NCBI RefSeq assembly: GCF_000720455.1 | Contig: NZ_JOAK01000006.1 | Location: 186,001-250,000, forward strand | Reading direction: 5' to 3' | DNA length: 64,000 nucleotides | Source of the DNA: Streptomyces virginiae | GTDB lineage: Bacteria; Actinomycetota; Actinomycetes; Streptomycetales; Streptomycetaceae | In this document: piece by piece, positions 60,484 through 64,000 of the stretch | Numbering within the stretch: position 1 is the stretch's first letter | Layout of the letters: every line of letters starts with the position of its first letter | Notes under the pieces: generated by a model | The model's input: the letters and a program-made list of their open reading frames with translations, nothing else | Told to the model about the DNA's origin: nothing | The model's database searches: none | Program-made: the position numbers and the translations under genes

Positions 60484-60870
60484 ATGGACATCAAACTGGA
60501 GCTCGTCGCCGTCCCCGTCACCGATGTCGACCGGGCCAAGGCCTTCTACGAGAAGATCGGCTTCAATGCCGACCACGACGTCACCGTCAGCGAGGACATC
60601 CGCTTCGTGCAGCTGACCCCGCCGGGGTCGGCCTGCTCGATCGCGATCGGCAGGGGCCTGACCCGGATGGCCCCGGGATCCCTCGACAACATGCAGGTCG
60701 TCGTCACCGACATCGAGGAGGCCTACGAGGACCTGCGCGGCCGGGGAGTCGAGGTGACGGAGATCCAGGACCTGCCGTGGGGCTCGTTCGTCTACTTCTC
60801 GGACCCGGACGGCAACGGCTGGGCGGTCCAGCAGACCACGCCGCGCAAGTCGGCGGAACCCGGGGCGTGA
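60484..60870 (+). CDS. VOC-family (glyoxalase-like) protein
   Basis: The 128-aa protein opens ELVAVPVTDVDRAKAFYEKI and closes GSFVYFSDPDGNGWAVQQ, a complete single glyoxalase/bleomycin-resistance module. Such proteins bind or modify small toxic compounds. It lies eight bp after the SoxR-type ABC exporter, so an electrophile- or antibiotic-handling role fits the context. GTG 60481 in the same frame is an alternative start. A strong hairpin at 60908-60952 ends the operon. Confidence 0.88.
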   Translation: MDIKLELVAVPVTDVDRAKAFYEKIGFNADHDVTVSEDIRFVQLTPPGSACSIAIGRGLTRMAPGSLDNMQVVVTDIEEAYEDLRGRGVEVTEIQDLPWGSFVYFSDPDGNGWAVQQTTPRKSAEPGA

Positions 60871-60907
60871 TGGCGTAGTGTCCGCCGGCCGCGGCCGGCG
60901 CCGGGCG

Positions 60908-60952
60908 GGACGCCGCTTCGCACGGTGCGGGGAGCACCGTGCGACGGCGTCC
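60908..60952. terminator. Two-step hairpin terminator
   Basis: Inner arms CGCACGGTGC (60919-60928) and GCACCGTGCG (60934-60943) with a 5-nt loop are extended by GGACGCCG (60908-60915) and CGGCGTCC (60945-60952). It lies between the VOC gene and the convergent His-rich gene. Confidence 0.85.
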
Positions 60953-60959
60953 GGCGGGA

Positions 60960-61307
60960 TCAGCCCTGCGCGGCGGCGTGGTGGTGGTCGAGCTCCCAGG
61001 CGTGGTGCTTGAACTCGTGGCGGAAGTCGGCGTGGTCCTCCCACTGGCGGGCGATGCCGCGCAGCACGTCCCAGTTGTGCTCGACGGACTGGTCGATCAC
61101 GCGGCGCATGGCCGGCTCGGCGGCTTCCCGCTTCTCGATGAGGCCCTTGATGGCGGAGGCCTCCAGGACGGAGTTGCGCAGCGCGCGCAGGGCGCGGGAG
61201 GTGTCGTCCATCGAGAAGCCGCGCTCGCTTCCCGTCTCCGCGTCGAACAGCGGGGTGAGCCGCGCCTCGATGAAAGCGGTGATCCGCTCGAAGTGCTGCA
61301 CGTCCAT
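60960..61307 (-). CDS. Small His-rich helical protein, DUF6221-like
   Basis: The 115-aa protein is helical and charged: FERITAFIEARLTPLFDAET, ALRALRNSVLEASAIKGLIE, VEHNWDVLRGIARQWEDHAD and an unusual His-rich tail FKHHAWELDHHHAAAQG. The opening F-I-E-A-R-L and the ending W-E-D-H-A-D-F-R recall DUF6221 proteins of Streptomyces, though the match is loose. The tail may bind metal. It is divergent from the ECF41 sigma gene, with 135 bp between. Confidence 0.65.
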   Translation of the reverse strand: MDVQHFERITAFIEARLTPLFDAETGSERGFSMDDTSRALRALRNSVLEASAIKGLIEKREAAEPAMRRVIDQSVEHNWDVLRGIARQWEDHADFRHEFKHHAWELDHHHAAAQG

Positions 61308-61442
61308 CGGGGGCTCCCTCTCCTGCCGGACCACCATGTGACCCGGCGTCTCCACTGCTTGCTGCCGTTCGCGGACATTATCCCCGAATCCCCGGAGCGA
61401 CTTCCGGTGGTCTATTTTGAAGATCCACTGCGAGGAGGGGAC

Positions 61443-62342
61443 GTGGTACGGGTGGACGGGGCTTCCTTGTTGACCGAGCGGTTCGAAGAGCACCGCTCTC
61501 ATCTGAGGGCGGTGTCCTACCGGATGCTCGGCTCGCTCGCCGAGGCCGACGACGCCGTCCAGGAGGCGTGGCTGCGCCTGAGGCGCTCCGACGTCAGCGA
61601 GGTCGAGAACCTCGGCGGGTGGCTGACCACGGTCGTGTCGCGGGTGTGCCTGAACATGCTGCGCTCGCGCGAGACCCGGCGCGAGGACTCCATGGACGCC
61701 TACCCCGCCTACCCCGCCGACCCCGCCGTCGGCCGCGAGGACACCGTCGACCCCGAGCAGGAGGCGGTGATGGCCGACTCGGTCGGGCTGGCGCTGCTGG
61801 TGGTGCTCGACACGCTGACGCCCGCCGAACGCCTCGCGTTCGTGCTGCACGACCTGTTCGCCGTGTCCTTCGACGAGATCGCACCGCTGCTCGGGAAGTC
61901 CTCGGCGGCGACCCGCCAGCTCGCCAGCCGCGCCCGCCGCCGCGTCAAGGGGGCCCCGCTGGTGGCCGAGGCGGACCTGGCCCGCCGGCGCCGGGTGGTG
62001 GAGGCCTTCCTCGCCGCCACCCGTGGCGGGCATTTCGACGACCTCGTCTCGCTGCTCCACCCCGACGTGGTGCTCCGGGCCGACAAGGCCGTCGGCCCCA
62101 CCCCCCGCCCCCTCGTGGTCACCGGGGCGGTCCCCGTCGCCACGGGCGCGATGGCCGCCATGCAGCGGGCGCGGGCCACGCAGCCCGCGCTGGTGGGCGG
62201 CACGGTCGGCCTCGCGATGGCCCCGCTGGGACGGCTGTTCCTCGTCCTCCGGTTCACGATCGAGGACGGCCTGATCACCGAGATCGACGTCGTGGCGGAA
62301 CCGGAGCGCCTCGCCGAGCTGGAACTGGCAGTGCTCGACTGA
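61443..62342 (+). CDS. ECF41-type RNA polymerase sigma factor
   Basis: The 299-aa protein has sigma region 2 (SHLRAVSYRMLGSLAEADDA with VQEAWLRL, residues 15-60) and region 4 (LTPAERLAFVLHDLFAVSFD, KSSAATRQLASRARRRV, 110-170). A C-terminal SnoaL-like domain (180-295) is typical of ECF41/SigJ factors, where it tunes activity in place of an anti-sigma factor. GTG 61443 follows GAGGAGG. No anti-sigma gene is nearby, as expected. A perfect 10-bp hairpin at 62371-62405 ends the transcript. ECF41 factors often control an oxidoreductase or carboxymuconolactone decarboxylase gene; none is adjacent here. Confidence 0.9.
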   Translation: MVRVDGASLLTERFEEHRSHLRAVSYRMLGSLAEADDAVQEAWLRLRRSDVSEVENLGGWLTTVVSRVCLNMLRSRETRREDSMDAYPAYPADPAVGREDTVDPEQEAVMADSVGLALLVVLDTLTPAERLAFVLHDLFAVSFDEIAPLLGKSSAATRQLASRARRRVKGAPLVAEADLARRRRVVEAFLAATRGGHFDDLVSLLHPDVVLRADKAVGPTPRPLVVTGAVPVATGAMAAMQRARATQPALVGGTVGLAMAPLGRLFLVLRFTIEDGLITEIDVVAEPERLAELELAVLD

Positions 62343-62370
62343 GTCCGCCCCCGAAGCGGTTGTAGCGATT

Positions 62371-62405
62371 CCGTGCCGGGGCCGCACCTTATGGGCCCGG
62401 CACGG
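62371..62405 (+). terminator. Terminator after the ECF41 sigma gene
   Basis: CCGTGCCGGG (62371-62380) and CCCGGCACGG (62396-62405) are perfect 10-bp arms with a 15-nt loop, 29 bp after the stop codon. Confidence 0.75.
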
Positions 62406-62423
62406 CGCTCCCATACTGGCGCC

Positions 62424-62654
62424 GTGACCGACTTCGTCAAGCACCTGCCCGGGGCGTCCGTACCCGAGGGCGCGGTCCGCTTCTGGGACGTCGACGACGC
62501 CCGGCGCTGGCTGCGCGTGCGGGTCCCGGCCGCCTTCGCACCCGTACGGGAGCGGGACCGGGAGCGCGAGGAGTCGCGCGGCTCCGACACCGCGGCGGCC
62601 GGCTGCGGCGGCGGCTGTGGTGGAGGCTGCGGCGGTTGCGGAGGCTGCGGCTGA
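62424..62654 (+). CDS. Small protein with Cys/Gly-rich tail, probably leaderless
   Basis: The 76-aa protein begins at GTG 62424. There is no ribosome site, but a -10-like CATACT lies at 62412-62417, which would put the transcript start at the GTG. The first 50 residues include VTDFVKHLPGASVPEGAVRF and ARRWLRVRVPAAFAP. The end is a run of Gly and Cys (CGGGCGGGCGGCGGC) with five cysteines at regular spacing. This could bind metal, or be a tail like those of TIGR04222 membrane proteins. No modification enzyme is next to it, so a peptide natural product is not favoured. The hairpin at 62732-62764 may end the transcript. Confidence 0.55.
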   Translation: MTDFVKHLPGASVPEGAVRFWDVDDARRWLRVRVPAAFAPVRERDREREESRGSDTAAAGCGGGCGGGCGGCGGCG

Positions 62655-63232
62655 CGGGCGCGCCCCCAGGGGCCGGCAGGATCCGAAGGACACGCCCTGG
62701 AGCCTGCCTTTCGGAAGTGCGGTGCGCATGGTGCTGCATGCAGGATCGAAATCCTGCGGCAGCATCCCTCGCCCCGCAGCGGCTGATCAAGCGGATCCGA
62801 TGTCGTCGAAGTGCGACTTGGTCACGTGTCCTGCGCGGTGGCCCGCGACAGCTTCGTCCGACCGTCCACTGGATCGGATCAGCCCTCGGCGCCGGGTTCG
62901 CCGACGGGGGCGCGCATCGTACGGCCAGGCTGTCGAAGCAGCCCTTACTCTGCTCCTGGCGCGGTGGGAGACGGAATGTCACCGTCCGCCTGGCTTTGGC
63001 GGCGATCGCGGCGCCCAGGCCGGGCGGGCTCGCGCGTCGCCGGACCTGCTGCCCGGCCTGCGGACGCCGGCGGGGCAGTATCCGGGCTGGACTCTGCCGA
63101 CTGCCACTGCCGACGGCCCGCTTCCTCGGCCTCGGTGGCCGCGCTACGGCGGCGACGCGCTCCCTCTCCGGCTCTTGTTAAGTTGCCTTGTCGAGAGCCG
63201 GAGGAACGGCGCCGGATGACGGGGAGACAGGC
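62655..63232. other. Gene-poor stretch of about 580 bp
   Basis: Open frames exist on both strands but none shows a family, a ribosome site or consistent codon bias. The only clear structure is the hairpin at 62732-62764. A short mirrored pair, GGATCCGAT near 62793 and ATCGGATC near 62872, has no evident role. The stretch may be decayed sequence. Confidence 0.55.
62732..62764. terminator. Stable hairpin with CGAA loop
   Basis: GCAGGAT (62740-62746) and ATCCTGC (62751-62757) close a CGAA tetraloop. The outer pair TGCTGC (62732-62737) and GCAGCA (62759-62764) extends the stem across a small bulge. It lies 78 bp after the Cys-rich gene. A terminator is the simplest reading; a structured RNA is possible. 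Confidence 0.5.
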
Positions 63233-63352
63233 ATGGGAAACGCGGTCGAGAAGCGCAGCAGGACCTCCACCACCGCCGCGGGCGCCGACGCCGAGAACGG
63301 CACCGCCCACTGCTCCGTCCGCGGGTTCTGCTGCGAGCGGCGGACCGCCTGA
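63233..63352 (+). CDS. Small 39-aa ORF coupled to the downstream membrane-anchored gene
   Basis: ATG 63233 follows GGGGAGA by six bases, a good ribosome site. The frame ends at 63350-63352 in TGATG, sharing one base with the next start codon. The peptide reads MGNAVEKRSRTSTTAAGADA and ends in a Cys-bearing stretch (HCSVRGFCCERRTA). I do not recognise it. Its main role may be translational coupling of the next gene, or it may be a small partner protein. Confidence 0.5.
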   Translation: MGNAVEKRSRTSTTAAGADAENGTAHCSVRGFCCERRTA

Positions 63353-63816
63353 TGTGGGCGTCGATCGTCGCCGTCCTCGGCACCCTCGCCGGAGCCCTGA
63401 CCGCCGGGCTCCTCCAGCACCGCTCGGCCCGCACCGCGCGGGCCGAGCAGCGCGCCGACGGCCACCGTCAGGACCAGCTTGCCGCCGTCACCGAGTTCGC
63501 GGCCGCGCTGGACGCACACCGGTCGGCCATGTTCCACCGCGAGCGCCTCACCCTGGCCGGGGCCGGATCCGACCCGGAGCTGGAGGCGCAGACGCGGTCC
63601 CACGACACCCGCGCCGCGATCACCGCGCCCCACATCCGCCTGCAGATTCTGGTCCCCGAACTGGCCGTCCCCGCCCAGCAAGCCGCAGACGCCACCTACG
63701 CGCTGCGCAGGGCGACCGACCGGGCCGACCTGGACGACCGGCGGCACGCCGCCAAGGAAGCCGCCGCCGCCTTCATCGCCGCGGCCGCCACACTGCTCGG
63801 CCCCCACGGTCGCTGA
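63352..63816 (+). CDS. Membrane-anchored helical protein of unknown function
   Basis: The 154-aa protein has an N-terminal membrane helix (MWASIVAVLGTLAGALTAGL). A charged helical body follows with H-R-x-E-R and RSHDTRAAITAPHIRLQI segments, ending in a helix EAAAAFIAAAATLLG. Its start overlaps the stop of the 39-aa ORF and has no ribosome site of its own. The broken gene at 12299 has the same opening and layout. Families of this kind occur on Streptomyces chromosomes and plasmids, but no function is known to me. A strong terminator follows at 63819-63849. Confidence 0.7.
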   Translation: MWASIVAVLGTLAGALTAGLLQHRSARTARAEQRADGHRQDQLAAVTEFAAALDAHRSAMFHRERLTLAGAGSDPELEAQTRSHDTRAAITAPHIRLQILVPELAVPAQQAADATYALRRATDRADLDDRRHAAKEAAAAFIAAAATLLGPHGR

Positions 63817-63818
63817 CA

Positions 63819-63849
63819 AGAGCCGGTGCCTGCAGCAGGCACCGGCTCT
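63819..63849. terminator. Terminator with perfect 15-bp arms
   Basis: AGAGCCGGTGCCTGC (63819-63833) and GCAGGCACCGGCTCT (63835-63849) are exact reverse complements; the real loop would use the central six or seven bases. It separates the membrane-anchored gene from the convergent partial gene. Confidence 0.85.
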
Positions 63850-63888
63850 GCGGGCGTGGTCAGCCACCGCCGGGCCTGGTCGGCGCGG

Positions 63889-64000
63889 TCAGACAGCGAC
63901 GAGCCCGTCCGCGAGGAACTCCTCGACGAGCTTCCGTGCCCGACGGTCGAAATCGGCGTACTGCGCCTCCCGCTCGGCGCCGGCGACCGCTTCGCCGACC
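63889..64000 (-). CDS. C-terminal end of a gene running off the right edge
   Basis: The reverse frame is open from the window edge to a TGA at 63889-63891. It gives 36 residues, including EREAQYADFDRRARKLVEEF and LADGLVAV, a charged helical end. Too little is present to name a family. The terminator just after it supports a real gene end. Confidence 0.5.
   Translation of the reverse strand, partial: VGEAVAGAEREAQYADFDRRARKLVEEFLADGLVAV

Noticed and set aside
62424..62654. Cys/Gly-rich small protein as a RiPP precursor
   Set aside because: No cyclodehydratase, lanthipeptide synthetase, radical SAM or transporter gene is adjacent.
62738..62758. tRNA T-arm-like sequence GCAGGATCGAAATCCTGC
   Set aside because: The loop is ATCGAAA-like rather than TTCGAAT, no acceptor, D or anticodon arm lies upstream at the right spacing, and the outer bases extend it as a simple hairpin.

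Overview
The window is chromosomal DNA from a high-GC actinomycete, almost certainly a Streptomyces. Codon third positions are overwhelmingly G or C, GTG starts and ATGA/GTGA/TTGA stop-start overlaps are common, and the gene families are typical of that genus: XRE-TPR regulators, paired LuxR-type two-component systems, ECF41 sigma factor, DUF6381 and DUF6158 small proteins, IucA/IucC synthetases, HelR. No rRNA, tRNA, CRISPR array or intact mobile element was found. One internal leucine TTA codon (1625-1627) marks a gene that may need the bldA tRNA.

Layout. 1-11.7 kb: secreted and small-molecule genes, namely an HNH-type lipoprotein, an HTH membrane protein, a propeller lipoprotein, an ankyrin protein, a Tat-exported sulfite-oxidase-like enzyme, a secreted lipase-like hydrolase, a 2OG-Fe(II) oxygenase divergent from a two-domain VOC protein, and a maleylpyruvate-isomerase-like protein. 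11.7-12.8 kb: a decayed patch with an IS982-type transposase remnant and a broken membrane-anchored gene whose intact relative lies at the far right end (63.35 kb). 13.0-21.2 kb: a secreted M64 metallopeptidase divergent from an XRE-TPR regulator, two TetR/MFS efflux modules each with its own palindromic operator, and a LysR gene that overlaps the second MFS gene antisense by 210 bp. 21.4-28.6 kb: a large secreted GH31 glycosidase, then a rifamycin-response locus consisting of a Rifamycin Associated Element, helR, and a tightly linked FAD monooxygenase.

28.7-41.9 kb: a CAP-domain secreted protein, a two-component system, an MMPL exporter, a long bidirectional terminator, a glycine-betaine/proline-type ABC importer with a permease-binding-protein fusion and an upstream GntR regulator, then two divergent NIS siderophore synthetases with a methyltransferase. 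41.9-53.9 kb: a decayed gene beside GGGGTCCCA repeats, a VOC protein, an orphan CdiI-like immunity protein, a P450, a BBE-like oxidase, a secreted trypsin-like protease, an AEC transporter, a second two-component system, and a DUF1023 hydrolase coupled to an acyltransferase-3 membrane protein. 53.9-58.4 kb: the most unusual segment, with a DUF350 membrane protein, a GNAT-ATP-grasp fusion resembling peptide ligases, and an adenylation-like domain fused to a membrane domain that has lost key catalytic motifs.

58.5-64 kb: an ABC exporter behind a SoxR-type promoter (19-bp spacer, 18-bp dyad), a VOC protein, a small His-rich protein divergent from an ECF41 sigma factor, a Cys/Gly-tailed small protein, a 0.6-kb gene-poor stretch, a coupled 39-aa ORF plus membrane-anchored protein, and the end of a gene that runs off the right edge. 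All functional calls come from reading motifs by eye; no database search was run.
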